Assembly (NCBI RefSeq): GCF_029623955.1
Contig: NZ_JARSBP010000004.1
Span: forward strand, 124,001-188,000
DNA from: Mycobacterium sp. 236(2023)
GTDB taxonomy: Bacteria; Actinomycetota; Actinomycetes; Mycobacteriales; Mycobacteriaceae
DNA length: 64,000 bases
Reading direction: 5' to 3'
The position numbers were made by a program, and so were the translations under genes. Shown here in pieces: positions 16,754-24,647 of the stretch; position 1 is the stretch's first letter, and each line of letters begins with the position of its first letter. Below the pieces are notes generated by a model, which had not been told where the DNA came from, searched no databases, and worked only from the letters and a program-made list of their open reading frames with translations.

Positions 16754-17833
16754 CTAGGCGGACCGGTTCGCGGCCAATCTCGCGAGCTCGGCGAGCCCCG
16801 CCTTGGCCTGGACGTCGATCGGTGCGCTGTTGAGGATCTGGAGTGCCCGCCGGGTCAGCGTGTCGATCCGGCTCTCGACGGCGGCCAGCGCGCCGACCGA
16901 TTCGATCACCTGGCACAGCTCCTTGACCTGTGCATCCGTCAGGTCGGTGCCGACGGAGGTGCGTAGCAGCTTGGCCGCGATCTGATCGTGCTTCTCGGCG
17001 AGCTCGATGGCTTCGGCGAGCAACACCGTGCGCTTGCCGGAGCGGAGGTCGTCGCCGGACGGTTTACCGGTGACCGCGGGATCGCCGTAGACGCCGAGGA
17101 CGTCGTCGCGCAGCTGGAAGGCCACCCCGAGGCTGGTGCCGAGCTCGTGGAACGCCTCGAGGATCTCCGGGCAGTCGGCGGCTGCGGCCGCGCCGAGCTG
17201 CAAGGGGCGCGAGATCGTGTAGGACGCGGTCTTGTAGATGTTGACGGTCAGCGCCGACGCGACCGTCTCGGAGCCGCTGGACTCGTTCACGATGTCGAGA
17301 TACTGCCCGCCGAGGACCTCGGTCCGGATGGCGGCCCAGACCCGTTGGACGCGGCGGTGCGCGTCGACGCCTATGTCGGCGGAGGCGACGATGTCGTCGG
17401 CCCACACCAGCGCGATGTCACCCAGCAGGATCGCCGCCGAGAGACCGAACTGCTCGGACGAGCCGTGCCAGTTGTTGGCGCGGTGCCGCTCGGTGAAGAT
17501 CTTGTGCACGGTGGGCAGCCCGCGGCGGGTGGCCGATGCGTCGATGACGTCGTCGTGGACGAGGGCGCAGGCATGCAGGAGTTCGAGCGCCGAGAACAGG
17601 CGAAGGACGTCGGGGCTGGGCTCGGTTCCGGCGACGGCGCGCCAGCCCCAGTAGGCGAATGCCGGGCGGAGCCGTTTGCCGCCGCGCAGCACGAATTCCT
17701 CGACGGCCTCGGTGAGGACGGCGTAATCCGCGCCGATGTACGCGGCGTCTCGGCGGCGCTCGCGCAGATAATCACGCAGCTGTTCGGTGACGGCCGCTGC
17801 CAGCTCAAGTGCCGACGGTGCCGCTGCATCCAC
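16754..17833 (-). CDS. idsA2: Polyprenyl diphosphate synthase IdsA2 type
   Basis: A 359-residue trans-isoprenyl diphosphate synthase. The first Asp-rich motif is D94-D-x-x-D98 in LVHDDVIDAS, preceded by the substrate-binding GGKRLRPAF; the second is LRDDVLGVYGD. It condenses isopentenyl diphosphate with allylic diphosphates (C15 or C20 products in this family) and may supply precursors for the lipid carriers used by the co-transcribed mannosyltransferase. The GTG start (17831-17833) gives VDAAAPSALEL. A TACGCT -10-like sequence lies in the 91-bp gap upstream. In M. tuberculosis another gene (Rv2172c) separates it from lppM; none is here. Confidence 0.9.
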   Translation of the reverse strand: MDAAAPSALELAAAVTEQLRDYLRERRRDAAYIGADYAVLTEAVEEFVLRGGKRLRPAFAYWGWRAVAGTEPSPDVLRLFSALELLHACALVHDDVIDASATRRGLPTVHKIFTERHRANNWHGSSEQFGLSAAILLGDIALVWADDIVASADIGVDAHRRVQRVWAAIRTEVLGGQYLDIVNESSGSETVASALTVNIYKTASYTISRPLQLGAAAAADCPEILEAFHELGTSLGVAFQLRDDVLGVYGDPAVTGKPSGDDLRSGKRTVLLAEAIELAEKHDQIAAKLLRTSVGTDLTDAQVKELCQVIESVGALAAVESRIDTLTRRALQILNSAPIDVQAKAGLAELARLAANRSA

Positions 17834-17924
17834 GCTCAGCGGGCACCCCTTTCTGTGGTCTCGTTTCCTACGGCCCCCGGGTGTTCAGCGTAGAGCCTGT
17901 GACCCCGGAACGAGCAAGTAAGGA

Positions 17925-18614
17925 CTAGCGCGTCTGCTCCAGCGGTTCGCCGGGCCGTGGGGACCGGTCGCGGCTTGCGTAAGCCAGCCAGCCGGTGATG
18001 CCTGCGACCAGGAAGGATGCGACGCCCAGCCAGATCGCCGCACCGGTGAACGATCGGGCGCTGGGATCGGTATAGCGGGCCTGGGCGTTCATGGTGCTCA
18101 CCACGCCCGGCCGGAGCTTCCACTCCACGACCGTCGAGGAGATCTGGTCACCGTTGGTGGACGTCACTTCGCCGGGGAAGGCGACGGACAGCGAGACGTC
18201 GGCTTCGGAGTCGCTCAGCGACGTGAGGTCGACGCGGCCTTCCAGGATCACGAGGTCGCCGGCGCGGCGCAGCGAGATGTCCACTCCGGCCGCGTCGCGA
18301 TTCATGCTGGCCAGCTGCGGGAGCTCGGCGAACGTCAGGTCGGAGAAGACCGCCTGCGATCCGACGTAGTCGTCGCGGCTGTATTCGGAGACGGCGACCT
18401 TCTGCGCGAACGGCAGATTGTTGAGCAGTTGCGGACCCTTGTCGTTGTCGTCGCGCGGAATGGCCGCCGCGACGATCTGGCCGGACACCCGGTCATCGGG
18501 GGACACCGTGATCGAGGCCCGCAGGCGGACGCAGCCGATCAGCGAAGGCGCCACCACCAACAGCAACAACACCATCGCGACCAGACGTCGGCGGGTGCGA
18601 TGACGTTTCAGCAC
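17925..18614 (-). CDS. lppM: Lipoprotein LppM
   Basis: A 229-residue lipoprotein with a basic N-terminus, hydrophobic segment and lipobox SLIGC (Cys28). The mature region is beta-rich and ends in a membrane span (about residues 195-218, WLGVASFLVAGITGWLAY) with a short charged tail, the layout of M. tuberculosis LppM (Rv2171), a protein linked to phagosome interference. The anchoring at both ends would hold the domain on the outer face of the membrane. The start is taken at the TTG or ATG-like codon opening MLKRHRTRRR. Confidence 0.85.
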   Translation of the reverse strand: MLKRHRTRRRLVAMVLLLLVVAPSLIGCVRLRASITVSPDDRVSGQIVAAAIPRDDNDKGPQLLNNLPFAQKVAVSEYSRDDYVGSQAVFSDLTFAELPQLASMNRDAAGVDISLRRAGDLVILEGRVDLTSLSDSEADVSLSVAFPGEVTSTNGDQISSTVVEWKLRPGVVSTMNAQARYTDPSARSFTGAAIWLGVASFLVAGITGWLAYASRDRSPRPGEPLEQTR

Positions 18615-18650
18615 CTGGATATCGTGCCAGATCCTGCCCCGCGTGGAGAT

Positions 18651-19241
18651 CTAGAGGGGGAGCGCGCGCCCGAGGATGGCGAAGGCGCGCGGGTCGCCCG
18701 CAAAGTGATAGCCGCGGATGACATCGGAGAATCCGAGGCGGCGGTAGAGGCGCCATGCCCGGTTTGCTTCGCCGTTGATTTCCGGAGTGGACAGCAGCAC
18801 CTGCGCTTCGGTGCGGTCGCCGAGAAGCTTGCGGATCAACGCCTCCCCGAGACCGCGGCCCTGCGCGCGGGGGTGGATGTGCAGTTCGGTGAGCTCGAAA
18901 TAGCTGCTCATCAGCTCGGTGATGCGCTCCCGGTCTGCACCGCTGCGCCTCAGACCGGAGATCACCTGCTGCTGCCACCACTGATCGGGCGCACCGCAGT
19001 AGCCGTAGGCGATGCCGAGCATCGGAGCGGGGGCCGGCGGTGCGCCGGCTTCGGGGCCGTCGGGGACCTCGATCGCGGCGACCGCCTTCCATCCGCGCCT
19101 GCGGATGTGTTCGAGCCACATCGAGGCTCGCTGGTCCTCGGTGCCGCGCGGGTAGCGCATGGCGTCGACGTACACGGCGAGCGCGTCGCCGAGTCGCTGC
19201 TGCATATCGCCTGGCGACAGATCGATCAGACGTGTCGCCAA
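18651..19241 (-). CDS. GNAT-family acetyltransferase (Rv2170 type)
   Basis: A 196-residue N-acetyltransferase fold. Motif A for acetyl-CoA is visible as ELHIHPRAQGRGLGEALIRKLL, with a following VLLSTPEINGEANRAWRLYRRLGF (motif B helix and the tyrosine). The N-terminal part carries the less conserved acceptor region. In M. tuberculosis this protein is reported to acetylate isocitrate dehydrogenase; here that is inference. TTG start at 19239-19241 with a strong GGGAGGGG ribosome site 7 nt upstream. It lies 36 bp upstream of lppM on the same strand. Confidence 0.85.
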   Translation of the reverse strand: MATRLIDLSPGDMQQRLGDALAVYVDAMRYPRGTEDQRASMWLEHIRRRGWKAVAAIEVPDGPEAGAPPAPAPMLGIAYGYCGAPDQWWQQQVISGLRRSGADRERITELMSSYFELTELHIHPRAQGRGLGEALIRKLLGDRTEAQVLLSTPEINGEANRAWRLYRRLGFSDVIRGYHFAGDPRAFAILGRALPL

Positions 19242-19373
19242 GTGTCTGCCCCTCCCTCGAGTGGATCGTGCGGCCCGCCTCCATTATCAAGAAGGCGAGG
19301 CGCTGACTCCCATCGGCGGTGCACGTCATAGAATCGGGCGGCGAACAAGGTGGTACGGCTCAGATTCAGCTCG

Positions 19374-19379
19374 TATCAT
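19374..19379 (+). promoter_or_regulatory. Candidate -10 element for the DUF3040 gene
   Basis: TATCAT in the 216-bp divergent gap gives a leader of about 70 nt. A second TAnnnT match, TAGAAT, occurs at 19329-19334. Both are pattern matches without a clear -35. Confidence 0.35.
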
Positions 19380-19457
19380 TACTGTTAAGTGCCCGTACAC
19401 GCGGGCACCCCTGATTTTGAACGACTGCGACGCCCCCACGGCAAGAGGGAGGGACGA

Positions 19458-19859
19458 ATGCCACTCTCCGATCATGAGCAGCGCATGCTCGACCAGATCG
19501 AGAGCGCGCTCTATGCCGAGGACCCCAAGTTCGCGTCGAGCGTACGAGGCGGGACTTTGCGGGCACCGTCCACGCGGCGCCGCCTCCAAGGTGCTGCGCT
19601 GTTCGTGCTCGGCCTGGCGATGCTGGTCTCGGGTGTGGCGTTCAAGGCGACGATGATCGGGAGTTTCCCGATTCTGTCGGTGATCGGATTCATCGTGATG
19701 TTCGGCGGCGTCGTGTTCGCCATCACCGGGCCTCGGGTGGGCAAGGGCGACAAGATGCCCAACGACATCGCTGCTCAGCGGCAGAAGCGTGCCAAAGGCA
19801 ACGGTGGCTCGTTCACCAGCAGGATGGAGGACCGGTTCCGCCGTCGGTTCGACGAGTAA
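19458..19859 (+). CDS. DUF3040 membrane protein (Rv2169c type)
   Basis: A 133-residue protein with the DUF3040 opening PLSDHEQRMLDQIESALYAEDPKFA, then two adjacent membrane spans (about residues 48-66 LFVLGLAMLVSGVAF and 70-92 FPILSVIGFIVMFGGVVFA) and a basic tail. The family is typical of actinobacteria and lacks an assigned function. ATG start preceded by GAGGGAGGG. It is followed directly by a strong rho-independent terminator and stands between the divergent acetyltransferase and the dcw cluster. Confidence 0.85.
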   Translation: MPLSDHEQRMLDQIESALYAEDPKFASSVRGGTLRAPSTRRRLQGAALFVLGLAMLVSGVAFKATMIGSFPILSVIGFIVMFGGVVFAITGPRVGKGDKMPNDIAAQRQKRAKGNGGSFTSRMEDRFRRRFDE

Positions 19860-19876
19860 CCGGACGTTCTCCAGGC

Positions 19877-19906
19877 GGGGCAGCCCATAGGGCTGTCCCT
19901 TTTTTT
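19877..19906 (+). terminator. Rho-independent terminator before the dcw cluster
   Basis: A 10-bp stem (19877-19886 with 19890-19899, one G-U pair) closed by a 3-nt loop is followed at once by seven T residues (19900-19906). It lies 17 nt after the DUF3040 stop and insulates mraZ from upstream transcription. Canonical hairpins with a T-tract are uncommon in mycobacteria. Confidence 0.85.
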
Positions 19907-20072
19907 GCCCCACATCGCCCCACTGGGCTCCCATCGGTCCTTCCTGTGCCTGTGAACTGGGATTTTGAGAAGCGGGGCGATTCGTTGCGCCACCGGCCGC
20001 GCGGGACGAGTGATGATGATTGCCCTGATGGTGGGGTGTAGGGGCGAAACGCGCGCCGCTATTTGGAGCAAA

Positions 20073-20098
20073 GTGGGGGATTGTGGGGTAAAGTGGCG
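20073..20098 (+). promoter_or_regulatory. MraZ operator: three GTGG boxes at 10-nt spacing
   Basis: GTGGGG at 20073 and 20083 and GTGGCG at 20093 recur every 10 nt, two of them preceded by AAA or AA. MraZ proteins in other bacteria bind such direct repeats (TGGGN in E. coli, AAAGTGG-type in mollicutes) in front of their own operon. The array ends 62 nt before mraZ, so autoregulation of the dcw cluster is inferred. Confidence 0.8.
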
Positions 20099-20160
20099 GA
20101 CAACGGAGCGACCGGGGCTCCGTTCAAGCAAGGCTTGAGCAAGGTCTGCGAGGTGGCGAG

Positions 20161-20595
20161 ATGTTCTTCGGCACCTACACGCCCAAGCTCGACGACAAGG
20201 GGCGACTGACGTTGCCCGCCAAGTTCCGAGACGCGCTGGCAGGAGGGTTGATGGTCACCAAGAGCCAAGATCACAGCCTTGCTGTCCATCCGAGGGCCGA
20301 GTTCGAGGAGATGATCGCCGAGGTCTCCGCGAAGGCCAAGCGCGGTAACCCCCAGGCTCGCGCCTACCTGCGCAACCTGGCCGCAAGTACCGACGAGCAA
20401 TACCCCGATGCACAAGGCCGCATCACGTTGTCCACCGAGCACCGCCGCTACGCGAACCTGACGAAGGAGTGCGTGGTGACGGGTTCGATCGGGTTCCTGG
20501 AAATCTGGGATGCCCAGGCATGGCAGGACTACCAGGAGCTTCACGAAGAGAACTTCTCCGCGGCCAGCGATGAAGCACTCGGCGACATCCTCTGA
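20161..20595 (+). CDS. mraZ: Transcriptional regulator MraZ
   Basis: A 144-residue protein with two tandem AbrB-like swapped-hairpin repeats: FFGTYTPKLDDKGRLTLPAKFRD at the N-terminus and DAQGRITLSTEHRRYA in the second half. MraZ forms a ring oligomer that binds spaced direct repeats upstream of the dcw operon and represses it. Length is standard. ATG start with GAGGTGGCGAG upstream. The operator array sits just before the gene. The rsmH start probably lies within the last 26 nt. Confidence 0.95.
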   Translation: MFFGTYTPKLDDKGRLTLPAKFRDALAGGLMVTKSQDHSLAVHPRAEFEEMIAEVSAKAKRGNPQARAYLRNLAASTDEQYPDAQGRITLSTEHRRYANLTKECVVTGSIGFLEIWDAQAWQDYQELHEENFSAASDEALGDIL

Positions 20596-21685
20596 TCTGG
20601 CCACCGGCCCGCAGGCCCGTGCCGTGCGGCCTCTGCCCGAACCGGCCCTGACGTACTTCCCCGACGTCAGGTCCACTCTCTCGGGCAGGGACCTCACTGC
20701 AGGGGCCGCCCCAATCCCTCAGGGTTCAGTGATGGTGGACGAGCCTCATATCCCGGTCCTTCTCGACCGATGCGTCGAACTTCTCGCGCCGGCGCTGACT
20801 CGCGCGAACGCCGACGGTGCGGGCGCGACTCTCGTCGACGCCACCCTGGGTGCGGGCGGCCATTCCGAACGCTTCCTCACCCAGTTCCCCGGTCTACGTC
20901 TGATCGGTCTGGACCGTGACCCGGACGCGCTGCAGATCGCCGGCGATCGGCTCGCCCCGTTCGGGGAACGAGTCACTCTCGTGCGGACCCGCTACGACGG
21001 GATCGCCGGCGCGTTGGACACCCAGGTCGACGCGATCCTGTTCGACCTCGGCGTCTCGTCGATGCAACTCGACCGGGTCGACCGCGGCTTTTCCTACGCG
21101 AACGACGCGCCGCTGGACATGCGGATGGACTCCGGATCCGACCTGACCGCGGCTCAGGTCCTCAACTCCTACGACGAGCGGGCGCTGGCCCGCGTGCTGC
21201 GCGAGTACGGCGAGGAGAAATTCGCCGGACGGATTGCCAGCTTTGTGGTCCGGCGCCGAGCGACGACACCGTTCACCACCACCGGTGAACTTGTCGAGCT
21301 GCTGTACGACGCCATCCCGGCGCCGGCGCGGCGCACCGGCGGGCATCCCGCCAAACGGACGTTCCAGGCGCTGCGCATCGAGGTCAACGCAGAGCTGGAG
21401 TCGCTGCGACTCGCCATCCCCGCGGCACTCGACGCGTTGAGTCCGCTGGGCCGGATCGCGGTGATGGCGTACCAGTCGCTGGAGGACCGGATCGTCAAGA
21501 CCGCGTTCGCCGCCGCCACCGCGTCGCGGACCCCTCCCGGTCTGCCTGTCGAATTGCCCGGGTACGGACCGGAATTCGTGGCAGTGACCCGTGGAGCCGA
21601 ACGTGCCGACGCCGAAGAGATCGAACGTAATCCGCGAAGCGCCCCGGTTCGGTTGCGCGCAGTCGAGAAAGTTGGGGGACAGTAG
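20570..21685 (+). CDS. rsmH: 16S rRNA (cytosine1402-N4)-methyltransferase RsmH
   Basis: About 371 residues. The SAM-binding motif DATLGAGGHSERFL is followed by LIGLDRDPDAL, the catalytic loop LFDLGVSSMQLD and the conserved HPAKRTFQALRIEVN. It N4-methylates C1402 in the ribosomal P site. The methyltransferase core begins only at about residue 55 (PHIPVLLDRC). The extra N-terminus, including LPEPALTYFPD, resembles the extension remembered in the M. tuberculosis protein, so I place the start at the ATG at 20570 inside mraZ. ATG 20732 would give the core alone. Confidence 0.9.
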   Translation: MKHSATSSDLATGPQARAVRPLPEPALTYFPDVRSTLSGRDLTAGAAPIPQGSVMVDEPHIPVLLDRCVELLAPALTRANADGAGATLVDATLGAGGHSERFLTQFPGLRLIGLDRDPDALQIAGDRLAPFGERVTLVRTRYDGIAGALDTQVDAILFDLGVSSMQLDRVDRGFSYANDAPLDMRMDSGSDLTAAQVLNSYDERALARVLREYGEEKFAGRIASFVVRRRATTPFTTTGELVELLYDAIPAPARRTGGHPAKRTFQALRIEVNAELESLRLAIPAALDALSPLGRIAVMAYQSLEDRIVKTAFAAATASRTPPGLPVELPGYGPEFVAVTRGAERADAEEIERNPRSAPVRLRAVEKVGGQ

Positions 21686-21687
21686 CG

Positions 21688-22692
21688 ATGAAGGCAAAGA
21701 AGCCAGCGCGCGCCAAGGCGACCGCAGCGTCGCGCTCGCGCGACACGGCCAAGAAGCCCACCCGCCGCGTGGGTAGGGGAGCGCGCGAGGCCAAGCGCGT
21801 CCCTGTCGATGCGCAGCCGCGTGGTGCTCGCAAGGCGACCCGCGACACGCGTCCGCAGCGCTCGGCGCCGCGCACGACGCCGATCGCGCGACCCGTCGAC
21901 ACGCCGGCCCGCCCCAAGAGCGCCAGCCAGGCCAAGGCGCGCGCCAAAGCGCGGAAAGCCAAGGCTCCCAAGGTCGTTCGTCCACCACTTCGCGAACGAA
22001 TCCTGGTCCGGCTCGCGTCCATCGAACTGAATCCGCGTCGGCTCGTCGCGCGTGTGCCGTTCGTGGTGCTGATCATCTCGGCGCTGGGCGTCGGGCTCGG
22101 CGTGACGCTGTGGCTGTCCACCGACGCCGCCGAGCGGTCGTATCAGCTCGGAAGCGCACGCGAGCTCAACCAGGCGCTGATGCAGCAGAAGGAAGCGCTC
22201 GAGCGCGACGTGCTGCAGGCGCAGGCCGCACCCGCACTCGCCGAGGCCGCGCGCGGCCTCGGAATGATCCCGTCCAGGGACACCGCGCATCTGGTCCAGG
22301 ACGCCACCGGCAACTGGGTCGTGGTCGGTACGCCGAAACCCGCCGAAGGCGTTCCGCCGCCACCGCTCAACGCACCGCTTCCGGATCCGGCACCGCCTGC
22401 TCCTCCCGCGCAGCGTGTCGTAGAGCCGCGCGAGGTGCCGGTACGTATACCGTCGGCAACTATGCCCCTCGCGGTGGTCCCCGGTGCGCCAGCAGCGAGC
22501 CCGCTTGCCATTCCGGGTGTGCCGGGAACCGAAGTGCCGCACGCGATCTCGGGTCAGCTGCCGATTCCGGGCCCTGCGCCCGCCGCTGTCGCGCCCGCTC
22601 CGGTGGCGCCGGTGCCGGTGCCGGCCCTCGTCGCCCCTGTCGCGCCCGCACCCCTCGCCCCGATGGCACCGGTTCCCGGAGCGCCCGGGTGA
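21688..22692 (+). CDS. FtsL-like bitopic division protein, Pro-rich (Rv2164c type)
   Basis: A 334-residue protein. The first 105 residues are a Lys/Arg/Ala-rich cytoplasmic region, followed by one membrane span (about 115-137, RVPFVVLIISALGVGLGVTLWL), a short coiled coil ending in the RGLGMIP motif of FtsL/FtsB-like proteins, and a long Pro/Ala/Val-rich tail. Position between rsmH and pbpB is the ftsL position. It probably joins FtsQ and a partner to activate FtsW/PbpB at the septum. ATG 2 nt after the rsmH stop; its stop overlaps the pbpB start (GTGA). Confidence 0.85.
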   Translation: MKAKKPARAKATAASRSRDTAKKPTRRVGRGAREAKRVPVDAQPRGARKATRDTRPQRSAPRTTPIARPVDTPARPKSASQAKARAKARKAKAPKVVRPPLRERILVRLASIELNPRRLVARVPFVVLIISALGVGLGVTLWLSTDAAERSYQLGSARELNQALMQQKEALERDVLQAQAAPALAEAARGLGMIPSRDTAHLVQDATGNWVVVGTPKPAEGVPPPPLNAPLPDPAPPAPPAQRVVEPREVPVRIPSATMPLAVVPGAPAASPLAIPGVPGTEVPHAISGQLPIPGPAPAAVAPAPVAPVPVPALVAPVAPAPLAPMAPVPGAPG

Positions 22693-24623
22693 GCCGCGAG
22701 CCCAAGAAGGCCACGCCGGGAAAGGCTGTCGCGAAGAACGCGGCGAAGTCCCCCAGTCAGGAACGTTCGGCGCGGGCTCGGCGCATCCGGCAGCCGAAGC
22801 CGCTTCCCCAAAACGGTTTGCGCAGTGCGTCGTTCGTGTTCCGCCATCGCGCCGGCAACGCCGTGATCTTCCTGCTTCTGGTCGTGGCGGCCGCGCAGCT
22901 GTTCACGCTCCAGGTGCCGCGCGCCGAGGGGCTGCGCGCTCAAGCCGCCGGGCAGCTCAAGGTCACCGACATCGACCCGGCGGTACGCGGATCGATCGTC
23001 GATCGCAACGGCGACAAGCTGGCGTTCACGATCGAGGCGCGGGCGCTGACCTTCCAGCCGGTCAGGGTACGCCAGCAGCTCGAAGAGGCGCGCGCCAAAT
23101 CCGACGAGGCGCCCGAACCCGATGCGCGCCTTCGGGAGATCGCCGTCGACATCTCGAAGCGGCTCGGCAACAAGCCCGACACCGCGACGCTGCTCAAGAA
23201 GCTGCGCAGCAACGAGACGTTCGTGTATCTGGCGCGCGCGGTCGACCCGACGATCACCGATGCGATCACCACGAAGTTCCCCGAGGTCGGCGCCGAGCGC
23301 CAGGATCTGCGCCAGTATCCGGGCGGTGTGCTCGCCGCCAACATCGTCGGAGGTATCGACTGGGACGGACACGGCCTGCTGGGCCTTGAGGATTCGATGG
23401 ACTCGGTTCTCGCGGGCACCGACGGATCGGTGACCTACGACCGGGGTTCCGACGGCGTGGTCATCCCCGGCAGTTACCGCAACCGCCATGACGCGGTCAA
23501 CGGGTCGACGGTCACGCTGACCATCGACGACGACATCCAGTTCTACGTTCAGCAGCAGGTGCAGATGGCCAAGGACGCCTCCGGCGCCAAGAACGCCTCC
23601 GCGGTGGTGCTCGACGCCAAAACCGGTGAGGTGCTGGCGATGTCGAACGACAACACCTTCAATCCCGCGCAGGATGTCAGCCGCCAGCAGGACCGGCAGC
23701 TGGGCAATCTGCCGGTGTCCTCACCGTTCGAGCCCGGCTCGGTGAACAAGATGATCACCGCCGCCGCCGTCATCGAGAACAAGCTGTCGACACCCGACGA
23801 GGTGCTGCAGGTTCCCGGTTCGATCAACATGGGCGGCGTCACCGTCGGGGACGCGTGGGAGCACGGCACGATGCCGTACACGACAACTGGCGTCTTCGGG
23901 AAGTCGTCGAACGTCGGCACGCTGATGCTGGCCCAGCGCCTCGGCCCGGAGAAGTACGCCGAGATGCTCCGGATGTTCGGGCTCGGCCAGCGCACCGGTG
24001 TCGGACTCCCCGGTGAGAGCTCCGGACTGGTCCCGCCGATCGACCAGTGGTCGGGCAGCACGTTCTCCAACCTGCCCATCGGACAGGGTCTTTCGATGAC
24101 CCTGCTGCAAATGACGGGTATCTACCAGACCATCGCCAACGACGGTGTCCGGATCCCGCCGCGCATAGTCAAGGAAACTGTGGCGCCCGACGGCACTGCG
24201 ACCTCGGAGCCGCGCCCCGAAGGTATCCGGGTGGTGTCCGCCCAGACGGCGCGCACCGTGCGCGACATGTTCCGCGCGGTCGTGCAACGCGACCCGATGG
24301 GCGTCCAGCAGGGCACCGGCCCGCAGGCTGCCGTCGAGGGCTACCAGATCGCGGGCAAGACCGGGACGGCGCAGCAGATCAACCCGGCCTGCGGCTGCTA
24401 CTACAGCGACGTCTACTGGATCACGTTCGCCGGGATGGCGCCGGCCGACGAGCCCCGCTACGTCATCGGCGTGATGCTCGACGCCCCGCACCGCGCTGCG
24501 GACGGGTCGCCGGGATCGTCCGCCGCGCCGCTGTTCCACAACATCGCCTCGTGGCTGTTGCAGCGGGAGAACGTCCCGCTGTCCGCCGATCCCGGTGCAC
24601 GGCTGACGCTTCAGGCGGGGTGA
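22689..24623 (+). CDS. pbpB: Septal peptidoglycan transpeptidase PbpB (FtsI, PBP3)
   Basis: A 644-residue class B penicillin-binding protein: basic cytoplasmic tail, a single span (AVIFLLLVVAAAQLFTLQV), the pedestal with RGSIVDRNGDKLA, and the transpeptidase domain. Catalytic motifs: SxxK in EPGSVNKMI, SxN in GKSSNVGT and KTG in AGKTGTAQQ. It cross-links septal peptidoglycan with FtsW. The GTG start overlaps the upstream stop by 4 nt; a long in-frame extension inside the previous gene is spurious. The cysteine pair in NPACGCYYSD near the active site is a mycobacterial trait. Only 24 bp separate it from murE. Confidence 0.95.
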   Translation: MSREPKKATPGKAVAKNAAKSPSQERSARARRIRQPKPLPQNGLRSASFVFRHRAGNAVIFLLLVVAAAQLFTLQVPRAEGLRAQAAGQLKVTDIDPAVRGSIVDRNGDKLAFTIEARALTFQPVRVRQQLEEARAKSDEAPEPDARLREIAVDISKRLGNKPDTATLLKKLRSNETFVYLARAVDPTITDAITTKFPEVGAERQDLRQYPGGVLAANIVGGIDWDGHGLLGLEDSMDSVLAGTDGSVTYDRGSDGVVIPGSYRNRHDAVNGSTVTLTIDDDIQFYVQQQVQMAKDASGAKNASAVVLDAKTGEVLAMSNDNTFNPAQDVSRQQDRQLGNLPVSSPFEPGSVNKMITAAAVIENKLSTPDEVLQVPGSINMGGVTVGDAWEHGTMPYTTTGVFGKSSNVGTLMLAQRLGPEKYAEMLRMFGLGQRTGVGLPGESSGLVPPIDQWSGSTFSNLPIGQGLSMTLLQMTGIYQTIANDGVRIPPRIVKETVAPDGTATSEPRPEGIRVVSAQTARTVRDMFRAVVQRDPMGVQQGTGPQAAVEGYQIAGKTGTAQQINPACGCYYSDVYWITFAGMAPADEPRYVIGVMLDAPHRAADGSPGSSAAPLFHNIASWLLQRENVPLSADPGARLTLQAG

Positions 24624-24647
24624 CCTCAGGGCGGTCGGTACTGTGTC

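Noticed and set aside
22110..24623. 837-codon version of pbpB
   Set aside because: The first 193 codons overlap the FtsL-like gene out of frame and are low-complexity Arg/Ala; the GTG at 22689 overlaps the upstream stop as elsewhere in the cluster.
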